Both the position numbers and the translations under genes were made by a program. A model generated the notes under the pieces. It was not told the DNA's origin. It made no database searches and saw only the letters and a program-made list of their open reading frames with translations. Below, piece after piece: positions 1 to 8,341 of a stretch of DNA of 35,017 nucleotides. How positions within the stretch are numbered: the first letter of the stretch is position 1; every line of letters starts with the position of its first letter. The stretch spans positions 1 through 35,017 of the forward strand of contig NZ_JACJRG010000050.1 of NCBI RefSeq assembly GCF_014697125.1, given 5' to 3'. The DNA is from Anabaena minutissima FACHB-250 (GTDB lineage: Bacteria; Cyanobacteriota; Cyanobacteriia; Cyanobacteriales; Nostocaceae).

Positions 1-92
1 TATATAATTCGTGGTAAGCAATCAAAAGAAAATAATTGTTGATTCGTCATACATCTAATATTTGTCTTTGCTGTGCAAAGAATTAACCTTAG

Positions 93-623
93 ATGCAATC
101 CTTATCAACCACCATTAATCCCGCCACTGATTCGGAGTACCAAATTCAGTGGGGGACTTACGGCGTAATAGTTAAATTAGGCTATAACATGGCTCAAATT
201 GCTAGTAGCCCAGAGTTACTTGCTATATTTGCAATAATAGGACTTCTTTCTCCGATTGTGATTATTTCTTTTACGCATCATTATTTGCATTTACTACTTG
301 GACGCTTTATCTCTACTATTCAAGCACCAGAGATAGGTATTGTTCAAGGATTAGTTCCAAAATTGATGAGTTGGTGGGAAGGGTTATATGGCTGGCTTGT
401 AATTATCCTGTCTACCCTGGTGGCTGCTTTAGTATGCACTTTTATTCTACCTATCTTTCATCTGAGTCTTACAAAACCTGTTGAAACTTATACACAATTT
501 GAACGTCAAATAATAGTAATATTTGGAATTTTATGGTTAATTGCTGGAGCATTTATCTATCAGATTGACTATTTAGTTAGGTATCATTTAATATCTGTAT
601 ATTCTGGTCGTCAGAAAGTTTAA
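93..623 (+). CDS. Small integral membrane protein, unknown function
   Basis: I do not recognise this family. The 176-residue product has three strongly hydrophobic stretches (about residues 42-67, 99-124 and 140-158), so it should sit in a membrane. The first 40 residues are polar and the tail is short and basic. The stop lies 15 bases before a small ribbon-helix-helix gene on the same strand, so the two could be co-transcribed. No catalytic motif is visible. The ATG is the first in the frame, but no strong ribosome-binding site precedes it. Confidence 0.6.
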   Translation: MQSLSTTINPATDSEYQIQWGTYGVIVKLGYNMAQIASSPELLAIFAIIGLLSPIVIISFTHHYLHLLLGRFISTIQAPEIGIVQGLVPKLMSWWEGLYGWLVIILSTLVAALVCTFILPIFHLSLTKPVETYTQFERQIIVIFGILWLIAGAFIYQIDYLVRYHLISVYSGRQKV

Positions 624-638
624 ACCTTATTTAAATTT

Positions 639-800
639 GTGAATAAAAAATGGGCTGTTAAAGGAATAACAATCAATCTCACCTCAAGCGAAGTAGAAAA
701 ATTAGATAAATATTGCTTAACAACAGGACGGCCAGCAACAGATGTAATTCGAGAGTTAATTCGTTCTTTGACTGTTGAAGAAACATCAAATGCAAATTGA
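639..800 (+). CDS. Tiny ribbon-helix-helix (CopG/Arc-like) protein
   Basis: A 53-residue frame starts at GTG 639 and ends at TGA 798-800. The layout is a basic N-terminus, a strand of alternating hydrophobics (GITINLT), helix one (SSEVEKLDKYCLTTG) and helix two after a Pro (ATDVIRELIRSL). This strand-helix-helix pattern is typical of the RHH DNA-binding fold, where a dimer inserts a two-strand sheet into the major groove. Such proteins are often antitoxins or autoregulators, but no toxin-like partner is seen beside it, only the upstream membrane protein. The family call rests on pattern, and the GTG start is the only good one in the frame. Confidence 0.6.
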   Translation: MNKKWAVKGITINLTSSEVEKLDKYCLTTGRPATDVIRELIRSLTVEETSNAN

Positions 801-912
801 GGTTTTGAGCAAAGAGCGATGGCTTAAAACCTTAAACCTGATCCAAATCACAGTCGGAAGGAAAAACACAAGTTACCTTTGATACAAGAAATAGCCAACC
901 CTACACAAATCA

Positions 913-1596
913 ATGAACAAAGCAGCCATCATTGCAGCATTCCTAGTGTTGTTCTCTGGAATACCAACTGTAGCCCAAAGCAACTTGCCGAGCATGACAG
1001 TTGTGAGTGTAGGTGATGGTGATACACTACGAGTCCGCAATCAGCAAGGCCAAGCAATTACCATTCGCCTGGGCTGTGTGGATGCACCCGAACTCAAGCA
1101 AACTCCCTGGGGACAACAGTCTAGAAATCGTCTCCAGCAATTGTTAGCAGTGGGTCAGTCAGTACAAGTACGGTCAATTGAGCGTGATAGATACAAAAGG
1201 CTTGTTGCTGAGGTATTCGTGAATAACCGCTCTGTGAACCTGACGATGGTGCAAGAGGGGCAGGCTGTAGTTTATCGGCAATATCTCAAAGGATGCGACC
1301 GCACTAAAGACCAATTCCTCCAGGCTGAGGCTAATGCCAAACAACAGAACTTAGGCTTTTGGAATCAATCGCAGCCCGTGATGCCTTGGGATTTCCGGCG
1401 AGGGAAGAAAAATACTCAGCCTGCAACCACGCAAACACAAGTCCAACAGTGCGATCGCTCCTACCCTGATTTTTGTATTCCACCCAATGCAGCAGATTTG
1501 GATTGCCGTGATATTTCTTACCGCAGATTTAGAGTGAATCAACCAGATCCGCATGGGTTTGATAGAGATAGGGATGGGATTGGTTGTGAACGGTGA
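913..1596 (+). CDS. Secreted thermonuclease (SNase) with C-terminal excalibur domain
   Basis: The product is a staphylococcal-nuclease-type enzyme predicted to cut DNA or RNA outside the cytoplasm. Residues 1-22 form a signal peptide with likely cleavage after TVA. The SNase domain spans about residues 28-151. It shows DGDT (Asp37), the Arg52/Asp57/Glu60 set in IRLGCVDAPE and Arg96 in DRYKRLVAEV, matching the calcium ligands and catalytic Arg-Glu-Arg of the family. Residues 180-227 are cysteine-containing and end with DRDRDGIGCE, the calcium-binding signature of the excalibur domain. It stands alone between unrelated genes. All key residues are present, so it is probably active. Confidence 0.92.
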   Translation: MNKAAIIAAFLVLFSGIPTVAQSNLPSMTVVSVGDGDTLRVRNQQGQAITIRLGCVDAPELKQTPWGQQSRNRLQQLLAVGQSVQVRSIERDRYKRLVAEVFVNNRSVNLTMVQEGQAVVYRQYLKGCDRTKDQFLQAEANAKQQNLGFWNQSQPVMPWDFRRGKKNTQPATTQTQVQQCDRSYPDFCIPPNAADLDCRDISYRRFRVNQPDPHGFDRDRDGIGCER

Positions 1597-1860
1597 TTAC
1601 ATCAAGAATATTTCAGCTAGAAACTGCTTCAAATAATGCTAATTGACATATTAATCAAAAATTTACTTAAATTGGAAATAAAACAGTTAAACTAGCTTTA
1701 TATCCCAGGTTTTCTCCAACTACATACTAATGTTATAAATTCCTTACTATAACTTTAAATTTTTCTTGGCTAACTCCTGATTAATGCTGATGTATTTCTT
1801 TGTTTTTCAGAGACAAGCCGGATTAAATAATAAACCATACAAATCATAATTTACAAGAAT
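1597..1860. other. AT-rich intergenic region
   Basis: About 260 bases between the thermonuclease gene and the HNH-motif gene. The region is AT-rich and I see no open frame, clear hairpin with T-run, or repeat. It presumably holds the promoter of the downstream gene. Confidence 0.5.
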
Positions 1861-2871
1861 ATGAATTTCATCAACCAAGCACTTAATTTAGCTGATACGC
1901 TCAGAGAAAAAGTTCAAGAAGCAGCAAATGGCGTTGATAATGTAGTTGACGGCATCAAGAATACTACTGTAGAAATTACTACCTCAAGCATTAATGCAGT
2001 GACTGATTTACAGGTAACAGCCCAACAAGGTTTTCAAACTGTACAAAATTTCAGTAAAGCATTGGAAGGAACTGCTATTGGTGTGACGACTTCGAGTTTG
2101 GCTATAGCTGAGGCATTACAAAATTTGCCCAGGACGGCTGCCGAACTAGCATTAGAGATGCCCAAGATTGCGAGTAGATTAAGGTATCGTGCTGGTTTGA
2201 GAGTTGACGATTTGCCTCGCTCTGATGCAGATGTGATGCAACTGTTTGATAAAATTCCCGGTACATCAAAGCTAGGAGCTAACGAACGAACTATCCGGGA
2301 ATTTCTGAGCGATAAACATGGTAGCCATATCATCCCGCGTTCCCAAGGTGGCTCAAATGGTGCTGACAACATTGTGTGGGAAGTAGGTATTGATAATCTT
2401 CGTCGCGGTGCTGAAGTCATGACTGTGGGGGAACAGTTGTATATTCGGGTTTATAATGCGGTAGATTCTATCATCAGTAATTCTGGTACTATTGCTAGGT
2501 TGGGAATTACTGCTACAGGAACAGCTATTCTCACCCAAGTTATAGTCACAGCAATTTCATACTCATTGGATCTTTATCGAGGCGACATTACTGTTGAAGA
2601 ATATAAAAATTTAATTGTAGAAACCGCAAAGGCAGCAGGTATTGCTACACCAATTGTTTTTCTGATTTTAGTGGCTGTGTTGGCGTTATTTCCAGAATTT
2701 ACGGTTGTGTTGTCAGCACCAGTGGTTGTTGCAGGGTTCAATGCTTTGTTTGGGATGAGTATTGCCATGCCAATAATTCAATCGCTACTCCGTCATGCCC
2801 ACGCGGGTGGTTTTGGTGAGGAAGCGGCTGATGCTTACAGAAATGCGTTAGGTGGTTCTGCACCTGCATAA
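1861..2871 (+). CDS. HNH-motif protein with amphipathic N-terminus and hydrophobic C-terminal half
   Basis: The 336-residue product has three parts. Residues 1-100 are rich in Ala, Thr, Val and Gln and resemble a phasin or apolipoprotein-like amphipathic helix bundle. Residues 152-185 carry an HNH-like core: His156 in SHIIPRS, a GGSNG turn, Asn170 in ADN and Asn179. The CxxC zinc pairs of many HNH nucleases are absent. From residue 213 there are two or three hydrophobic segments (about 213-236, 258-280 and 282-306), ending in a small Gly/Ala-rich tail. A nuclease motif beside membrane-spanning helices suggests a membrane-associated or pore-delivered nuclease, for example an effector or toxin. 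That role is inference. No immunity-type partner lies beside it. Confidence 0.6.
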   Translation: MNFINQALNLADTLREKVQEAANGVDNVVDGIKNTTVEITTSSINAVTDLQVTAQQGFQTVQNFSKALEGTAIGVTTSSLAIAEALQNLPRTAAELALEMPKIASRLRYRAGLRVDDLPRSDADVMQLFDKIPGTSKLGANERTIREFLSDKHGSHIIPRSQGGSNGADNIVWEVGIDNLRRGAEVMTVGEQLYIRVYNAVDSIISNSGTIARLGITATGTAILTQVIVTAISYSLDLYRGDITVEEYKNLIVETAKAAGIATPIVFLILVAVLALFPEFTVVLSAPVVVAGFNALFGMSIAMPIIQSLLRHAHAGGFGEEAADAYRNALGGSAPA

Positions 2872-2908
2872 AAATGTTGCCGAAAATTTAAGATTCACCA
2901 AACACCTC

Positions 2909-2950
2909 GCCCCGTGGAAGCCCCCGGATTCATCCGTGGGGGTAAGGGGC
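2909..2950. repeat. Terminal hairpin, right-end scar of an IscB-type element
   Basis: A nested palindrome: an outer GCCCC/GGGGC pair (2909-2913 with 2946-2950) encloses an inner stem, with CCCC at 2921-2924, CGGAT at 2925-2929, a two-base loop, and ATCCG at 2932-2936 followed by GGGG. Imperfect subterminal hairpins of this kind mark the ends of IS200/IS605-superfamily elements. It lies 30 bases beyond the 3' end of the truncated iscB, where such an end is expected. It could also help terminate transcription, but it has no T-run. Confidence 0.55.
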
Positions 2951-2979
2951 AGGCGAATTTCTTCGCTGTCATAATGGCT

Positions 2980-4074
2980 TCAAAAACTATAACTATATCC
3001 GTCCTTCTTATGAGTTGCTAAACAATATTTGTAGCTAATTCCTGAAACTCTTCCCAACTTGGTGACAATATCAAAGCTACCTGTTGCACGACAAAGAACA
3101 CGCCCAAAATATTGACCTATTTTCTTACCAGAAGTAACCACAGCTTTGATGATATCGCCAGTGCTAAAGCCATGATGAACCTGTCTATTTGTGCGGTGTC
3201 GATTTGGAAACCCGAACTTATCAGTCCCGCACATTTGGCGTGTACCATGACCATTAGCTTGGATGAGCAATGGTTTAATGCCTTGAATATTGAGAATTGG
3301 TGTCGATTTACCAACACACGCAGCATCTAGCCAATGAGACTTTTCTAGATTCTGTTGACTCCGATTAAATTTAGTTAATCCACCTGAGCCTGTTTCTACT
3401 GGCAATCCAGAAGATTTCAAAACTTCTAGTAACGCAAATCTAGTCGTATTGACTGCTGCTGCATCAGCTAATGGTTTTTTAGCTTGTTTCAAGATTTTCT
3501 CTAGCCTAGTAGGGTCTTGTTTGAGGAAGTCTTTAATATCCTTAGTTCCTTTTTTGATATTACATTTCTCGCAACTGAGTGTCAGGTTTGTAATTGAATT
3601 AGAACCTCCTTGTGCTTTTGAATGAATATGTTCTATTTGAAACGGAACTTCTTTTACGCCACAGTAAGCGCACTCTCTGTTCCATTTTTCAAGCAAATAC
3701 TCACGAGTCTCAAAGCCTTGTAACGTACCCTGTTGGTACTCATTGCCTTGAATGTCAGGATTACGCATTAGTTGCATATCAAAGCGAACTAATTCCTGAC
3801 TAATTGCACTAACTGGTGCAAATTTACGTAACTTATCAACCCAGGTTTTGATATTCTCAACACGACTTTTTAAACTTGGTGCTAACCATCCCAATGGTCT
3901 AGTTCTGTTGTTGAATCTGGGTTGACGATACCTAGTTTTACGATTTCTTCTACTACGCCTTAATTGTCTTCTACAGGTTAAAGCATCTCTAATTGCAAAA
4001 CCTCTATGTTTTAATTCAGCAGCAAAAACTACTTCACCAGTTGAATCGTTAACTTTATCTTCGACAGTAATCAA
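2980..4074 (-). pseudogene. iscB: 5'-truncated IscB (OMEGA) RNA-guided nuclease
   Basis: This is an IscB-family protein lacking its N-terminus. The 364 residues begin just after the RuvC-I motif; a TTG at 4074 overlaps the trxA stop. Present are the Arg-rich bridge helix (about 31-58), RuvC-II Glu94 in QELVRFDMQL, an HNH domain (128-180) with CxxC pairs at 135/138 and 168/171 and the EHI..GGSN..N core, RuvC-III HWLDA (His247, Asp250), and the C-terminal domain that contacts target-adjacent DNA. Missing are the PLMP/RRXRR domain and the catalytic Asp of RuvC-I. The HNH could still nick one strand, but the RuvC site cannot work. Translation from a TTG inside another gene's stop is uncertain. 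I regard it as a remnant, possibly expressed by read-through from trxA. Confidence 0.85.
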
Positions 4075-4394
4075 GCCAAATACTTATTAAGGGTGTTACT
4101 AAATTCTTCATAGGTTTTAACACCGACGATTGTTTCTGCCAAGCTGCCTTGCTGAAAGAACATGACAGCAGGAATGCTACGAATGCCAAATCGTTTAGCG
4201 ACAGGTTGGTTGGCATCGAGGTCTAGCTTAAAGACTTTGACGCGATCGCTGTATTCTGCTGCTAGTTTATCTATCAACGGCGCAATGAGTTTACACGGGC
4301 CACACCAAGTAGCAGTGCAATCTACTACAAGTAACGGCTCGGTTTCCAGCAACGTATCTAGTTCCGTTTCGTCTTGAATATAAACGGCAGCCAT
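4071..4394 (-). CDS. trxA: Thioredoxin
   Basis: A classic thioredoxin of 107 residues that reduces disulfides of target proteins in the cytoplasm. The active site is WCGPCK (Cys31 and Cys34), with the cis-proline loop IRSIPA (Pro75) and a family-typical length. I chose the ATG at 4394 (MAAVYIQ) because it gives the normal thioredoxin N-terminus. An upstream in-frame ATG at 4481 would add 29 unrelated residues and run through a strong stem-loop. The TGA stop at 4071-4073 overlaps the first codon of the iscB remnant, showing that the element was truncated exactly at the end of this gene without harming it. Confidence 0.93.
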   Translation of the reverse strand: MAAVYIQDETELDTLLETEPLLVVDCTATWCGPCKLIAPLIDKLAAEYSDRVKVFKLDLDANQPVAKRFGIRSIPAVMFFQQGSLAETIVGVKTYEEFSNTLNKYLA

Positions 4395-4416
4395 AATTTT
4401 TATCCAAAATAGCATT

Positions 4417-4450
4417 ATCTCATAGCAGTGAGATAACACTGCTATGAGAT
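4417..4450 (-). promoter_or_regulatory. Perfect 14-bp stem-loop in the trxA leader
   Basis: ATCTCATAGCAGTG (4417-4430) and its exact complement CACTGCTATGAGAT (4437-4450) enclose a six-base loop. In the trxA direction the stem ends about 22 bases before the ATG. No T-run follows, so it is not a standard terminator. It could protect the 5' end, tune translation or bind a dimeric regulator. Confidence 0.65.
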
Positions 4451-4584
4451 ATTCTGTCAAATTAAACCGATTGAAGGTCAAGCAGCTAATATCTATCTTT
4501 TGGCAGAAATTTTTAGGCGATCGCCAAGTTGATCAACGCTGTACGATGATCTAAGCGAAAAAAAGTTCAGTCTGCAAACAACTC

Positions 4585-5097
4585 GTGATTAACCTACGCC
4601 CCGCCACTTTAGCCGATTTGAATTTGTTGCGACATTGGGATGAGCAACTTCATGTGATTGCTTCAGATCCTAATGATGACTGGGGTTGGGAGGTAGAACT
4701 TGCTCGTTCTCCTAGTTGGAGAGAGCAATTGATTGCGGAAATTGATGGTCGTCCTATCGGATTTATACAGATTATTGATCCAGCACATGAGGATAGCCAT
4801 TACTGGGGTGATGTTGGGGAGAATCTTCGTGCCATTGATATTTGGATTGGTGAAGAGACTGATTTGGGTAAAGGCTATGGAACGCAAATGATGCGGCTTG
4901 CACTTGCTCGATGTTTTGCTGATCCACTTGTGACAGCTATACTTGTTGATCCGCTAGCCAGCAATACCCGTGTTCATCGCTTTTATGAACGCCTTGGCTT
5001 CAAATTCATCGAGCATCGCTGTTTCGGTGACGATGAGTGCTTTGTTTATCGCCTAAACCGAGAAGATTGGCATCATACAAGTGAAGTGTATGTCTAG
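4585..5097 (+). CDS. GNAT-family N-acetyltransferase, AAC(6')-like
   Basis: A 170-residue acetyl-CoA-dependent N-acetyltransferase. The N-terminus INLRPATLADLNLLRHWDE is the usual beta1-alpha1 start of the fold. Motif A is DLGKGYGTQMM (about 93-103), which binds the acetyl-CoA pyrophosphate. Motif B is ASNTRVHRFYERLGF near the C-terminus. The HW..D and DWGWE features recall aminoglycoside 6'-acetyltransferases and siderophore-type acetyltransferases, but the substrate cannot be named from sequence. It starts with GTG at 4585, divergent from trxA. The region between them holds the trxA hairpin and a HIP1 site. Confidence 0.85.
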   Translation: MINLRPATLADLNLLRHWDEQLHVIASDPNDDWGWEVELARSPSWREQLIAEIDGRPIGFIQIIDPAHEDSHYWGDVGENLRAIDIWIGEETDLGKGYGTQMMRLALARCFADPLVTAILVDPLASNTRVHRFYERLGFKFIEHRCFGDDECFVYRLNREDWHHTSEVYV

Positions 5098-5548
5098 ATC
5101 AATTTCTCGCGCTCGTTGAATGGTCAGTTGATTTTCCCAATCATCCAGCGCGATCGCTTGATGAAATGTTATCGAAAAATTGGGTTTTAAACTTCGTCCT
5201 TATTCGGCAACCTCAGTAAGCATCTAGGGCGGCTTTTGGTACAATATGGGATGTGGAAGGGTAATTAACCACCTGTGATCGCCATTTCTAGATGCTGGTT
5301 TATCATTGGTCGTTATTAGACAGATATCTCTGCCTGTACTATTTTGCAGTCTTTTTGAGAGATCAAATATGATTCCTATAGAAAATAGTTGTTGTATGTG
5401 AATAATACTTTTGCAGTTATATTTTTCTTTAAAAAGCTGTTTCTTAAACCCTGCTTTAATAAATGATTATCTTCAGATAATGCCCGTATGTTAATCAGTA
5501 GGCAACGAAATATCTGTATTAGTTTTGCAATTTTTTAGAGAAGAGAAA
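5098..5548. other. Intergenic region with a gene scrap and a 9-bp inverted repeat
   Basis: About 450 bases without a full gene. On the minus strand near 5098-5160 a short frame reads ALDDWENQLTIQRAREI, which looks like a scrap of a real protein. AGCATCTAG (5219-5227) is repeated inverted as CTAGATGCT (5288-5296), bounding a 78-bp stretch. The rest is AT-rich and probably contains the promoter of the secreted-protein gene downstream. Confidence 0.4.
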
Positions 5549-5920
5549 ATGAAAAAGTTTAGCAGTTTAATGATTGTCGGAGCAATATTGTCGATGAGTG
5601 CGCCGGCATTAGCTGAAAGCCGCGCGGTTAATGTCAGTATCGGCAGTATTGGTGGTGCATTAGATAATGCCGCTTTGCGAACAGTTCGCCAAGTTATCGG
5701 GTTTGCGGTTGGTACTGGCACTGTCGATAAATTCATTGTCTATAGTCCCAAAGCAGGTTCTCCTATTGCCATCGAAGGAGGTTTGTCTGCTTGTGCTGAA
5801 GCTGGCTTCGGTATAACTGATGCCAAATTTAAAGCTTTTGTTCAGCAGTTGCGTTCAATTACACCCCGCTCAGGAACTTTCTTAAATGTAGAACTTACCG
5901 CAAGCTGTAGAATCAACTAA
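5549..5920 (+). CDS. Small secreted protein, unknown function
   Basis: The 123-residue product starts with a textbook signal peptide, MKKFSSLMIVGAILSMSAPALAES, with likely cleavage after ALA. I chose the ATG at 5549 over an upstream in-frame start because AGAGAAGAGAAA, a good ribosome-binding site, precedes it and it gives the signal peptide. The mature part is about 100 residues, Gly/Ala-rich, with two cysteines (in LSACAEAG and TASCRIN) that could form one disulfide. I see no enzymatic motif. It is likely periplasmic or extracellular. Confidence 0.7.
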   Translation: MKKFSSLMIVGAILSMSAPALAESRAVNVSIGSIGGALDNAALRTVRQVIGFAVGTGTVDKFIVYSPKAGSPIAIEGGLSACAEAGFGITDAKFKAFVQQLRSITPRSGTFLNVELTASCRIN

Positions 5921-5934
5921 AAATGTTGGTAATT

Positions 5935-5987
5935 AACCCTGTTGTGTCACTTTTGAAAAACCATTATCCAAGCCTGATTCTGAAACT
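5935..5987 (+). repeat. 53-bp dispersed repeat, copy A
   Basis: From AACCCTGTT to CTGAAACT this segment matches the reverse complement of 29122-29174 at about 45 of 53 positions without gaps. It lies just downstream of the secreted-protein gene. Similarity stops abruptly at the AACCCTGTT edge, as expected for the end of a mobile element. Confidence 0.65.
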
Positions 5988-6046
5988 GAAAGCGATGGGA
6001 TTGTCTCAATTTGCTACAAGAGGGTTAAACTGCTGGAGTTAAAAAC

Positions 6047-6682
6047 TTAAGACTCCGTAATAATACAACCTAAGTGCTTGAGAATTCTTAAAACTCCAGA
6101 TAAATTGTTGAGATATTGCGATCGCGTGGAAAATAGATCAGAAGTGCCATACTGTTTAGCCAAGGTTTTGACAAACAAAAAGCTGCTACCGTTGGTGATC
6201 ATGCCATACAGGGGTTGTTCTGGGTTAGGATGAACAGCCATGTAAGCTAATGTCTGGGGAATTGCTAATTCTAAATCAAAGATCGTCTTTTTTGACTCAA
6301 TGAGGACAATCCACAATCTACCTTGCAAAACTAAAACATCAATTCTTCCTCGTAAAATCTCCTGATTATCTCCCTGTGCTTCAATCTCAACGGATACCTC
6401 GGTTTGAAATCTGTAAGGTGCTTGATAAAAACCCGCAAGTTCCAGTAATGGTGAAAGAACGACCATTTTGACAGTTTCTTCTAAAAGATTGCCATAGGAG
6501 ATTTGGTAGAGATAATTTTGTCGAACTTGTGCCAATCTTGTTTGCTCTGCTTCACTTAATGCAGGTAAATCAACCATCCATTCGGTAAAAAATTGACTAT
6601 CTTCACTAAGTGTTAAACCTAGTTTTTCTTTGACTTGACGGAGGGTAGTAATTTTTTCTGCAATGGCTATGCTTGTGGTCAT
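6047..6682 (-). CDS. Stand-alone PD-(D/E)XK nuclease domain protein (HsdR-N-like)
   Basis: A 211-residue protein resembling the N-terminal nuclease domain of type I restriction subunits, without helicase or methylation partners. The nuclease core is about residues 85-150: Asp115 in GRIDVLV, then Glu129-Ser-Lys131 in VLIESKK, and Gln143 in the following helix. This matches D...ExK...Q. The N-terminal 70 residues are helical. Proteins of this type are numerous in cyanobacterial genomes as orphan genes. A role in DNA cleavage is likely by family, and the biological target is unknown. Neighbouring genes give no restriction-modification context. Confidence 0.7.
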   Translation of the reverse strand: MTTSIAIAEKITTLRQVKEKLGLTLSEDSQFFTEWMVDLPALSEAEQTRLAQVRQNYLYQISYGNLLEETVKMVVLSPLLELAGFYQAPYRFQTEVSVEIEAQGDNQEILRGRIDVLVLQGRLWIVLIESKKTIFDLELAIPQTLAYMAVHPNPEQPLYGMITNGSSFLFVKTLAKQYGTSDLFSTRSQYLNNLSGVLRILKHLGCIITES

Positions 6683-6812
6683 GGTGGAATTTTCACTACT
6701 TGCTTAATTTCAGCATAGTGTACATGAACAAAGATGTACTCCATTTCGCTAAATCAGCTTTTGGATATCACCATAGGCACGGTAAAAGCAACCACTAACT
6801 GATTTACAAAAG

Positions 6813-7325
6813 TTAAGATTGTGAAAATGACTGCGAACCCATAAAGATGGTTGGAATCGCCATCACCATCAACATGATTAAGTTAGCAAACCAAAACAAT
6901 ACAACAATGCCAAAGCCCAATAATGTCAAATAGGAAAATGTTAATTGCGTAAATCCGTCTAGCAGTTGCCACAAGCGAAAAGCTGTGTAGAAAAAACCAA
7001 TAGGTACAACAGCACTTGGCACTAACCACTTACTAAAAACGCTTTCAGATATGAGTTGCACAGTTACTACCAATAGGTAACTTCCCCAGAATACCCATGA
7101 AGGTGTTTGTCTCCAATCTAAAGCTAATAAGCAAATAGGTAACAAAACTCCAGTAACCAAGGCTAACTTGACCCACCATCGCAGAAATTGCCATTGCTTC
7201 TGAGTGAACCCAATTTCTGTAGTAAAAGGTAAACGTCGAGCTTTCACTCCAAACCCATAGCCAAGAGATAAGGTTGTTGCAATTAAAATAAACAATGTCA
7301 AAATCAATCCATTATTAACTGTCAT
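6813..7325 (-). CDS. Multi-pass membrane protein, unknown function
   Basis: I do not recognise this 170-residue protein. Hydrophobic segments lie at about residues 6-25, 52-69, 78-95, 103-118 and 132-160, giving four to six membrane passes. There are no conserved-looking catalytic residues or cysteine motifs. The ATG start fits the first membrane segment. It is separated by about 130 bases from the nuclease gene downstream, so the two may not be one unit. Confidence 0.6.
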   Translation of the reverse strand: MTVNNGLILTLFILIATTLSLGYGFGVKARRLPFTTEIGFTQKQWQFLRWWVKLALVTGVLLPICLLALDWRQTPSWVFWGSYLLVVTVQLISESVFSKWLVPSAVVPIGFFYTAFRLWQLLDGFTQLTFSYLTLLGFGIVVLFWFANLIMLMVMAIPTIFMGSQSFSQS

Positions 7326-7552
7326 TTGCTCAAAAATACTAATTTTCCTGCCCTTAGTTTAAACTAGCTCTAACCTCTTGCTCCACTTCGGCTGTCAATA
7401 ATGATATTTCTCCTTCTACTTTTAATTATCGGTATGCAATGGACTTATGCTGCTCCAATCAGTTGTTGGTTAGAAGAAAAATATGCGATGGGCTTGCGCT
7501 CTACTGTCATGCGATCGCATAATTGTCCAATCTAAAGTTATGCACTCATGGA

Positions 7553-7909
7553 ATGAACCAGAAATTAGATGAAAAACAAGCACGGTTTCAAAGTGAAAAT
7601 ACATCAAATCGCTTAGGACATATAGCTTCCAATTTAGCTAGGCTGAGAACTTTTTGTAACACTGCTTACCCTGAAGCAGTTGAAAGTGTGGCAGATGAAA
7701 CCATGTGTTTTATTGAGTGGACAGCTTCAGAAATTGAACCGGAATATGCTGAAGAATTGGTTAATATTCAAGTCCAGCTAGCTAGGTGGAAATTAAAATT
7801 TAATAGCCTCTGGTCTAATGAGAGCGAACGCAAAAATATGTCTGACCAAGCTAGTGCTTGGTCAGAACGAGTATTAGATATATCAGGGTTATTGTCCGAA
7901 ACAATCTAA
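7553..7909 (+). CDS. Small helical soluble protein, unknown function
   Basis: The 118-residue product from the ATG at 7553 (MNQKLDEKQ) is almost all helix-forming, with heptad-like hydrophobics through residues 15-50 (RLGHIASNLARLRTF) and two Trp-centred helices later. A TTG ten codons upstream is in frame but has no better ribosome-binding site. No family is recognised and no catalytic motif is seen. It points away from the membrane-protein gene and toward two minus-strand genes. Confidence 0.55.
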   Translation: MNQKLDEKQARFQSENTSNRLGHIASNLARLRTFCNTAYPEAVESVADETMCFIEWTASEIEPEYAEELVNIQVQLARWKLKFNSLWSNESERKNMSDQASAWSERVLDISGLLSETI

Positions 7910-7921
7910 AATTTGATTATT

Positions 7922-8332
7922 TCAATTGAGGTCGTTGCGATTAGGTGTTGGCGATTGAAGTACCTCAGAAAAACGCGAATACTTAACTTCATCGGTAGGA
8001 GGATAATCCGCAGATACAGCAATTAATCCAATTTTGATATCCTCGAAATAAATCACACCCCCAATACGCCGTTCAACTTGGAAAGGGGCATGAAAAAAAT
8101 GATATTCTGCAATGTAGATTGGGAGAAAATTAGTAATCTTTATTGCCCTACCAAAAATCTGCTGAGAAGTCTTGTGCAAAACAGTATGTAGATATTCATT
8201 ATCTGAAGGCTCACCCAGTTCAGTAAATTCTAGATGATCCGCAAAATTATCCATATAAAATGACCAGATTTTGGACAAGTCTGCTTCAGAAGTCAATTTT
8301 TGCTTGAGTTCTTGCAATCGGTTGATGTTCAT
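7922..8332 (-). CDS. Hypothetical cytoplasmic protein, second gene of a two-gene unit
   Basis: The 136 residues have a helical N-terminus (LQELKQKLTSEADLSKIWSFYMDNFADH) and a beta-rich C-terminal half (YIAEYHFFHAPFQVERRIGGVIYFEDIKIGLIAVS). I do not recognise the family. The start codon is only 9 bases behind the stop of the DUF4360 gene on the same strand, so the two are probably co-transcribed. Cytoplasmic location is inferred from the absence of a signal peptide or membrane segment. Confidence 0.6.
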   Translation of the reverse strand: MNINRLQELKQKLTSEADLSKIWSFYMDNFADHLEFTELGEPSDNEYLHTVLHKTSQQIFGRAIKITNFLPIYIAEYHFFHAPFQVERRIGGVIYFEDIKIGLIAVSADYPPTDEVKYSRFSEVLQSPTPNRNDLN

Positions 8333-8341
8333 TTTCTTATT

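Noticed and set aside
4585..5097. Calling the GNAT gene an aminoglycoside-resistance enzyme
   Set aside because: The fold and overall layout match, but specificity cannot be read from sequence, and GNAT enzymes of this size act on many amines.
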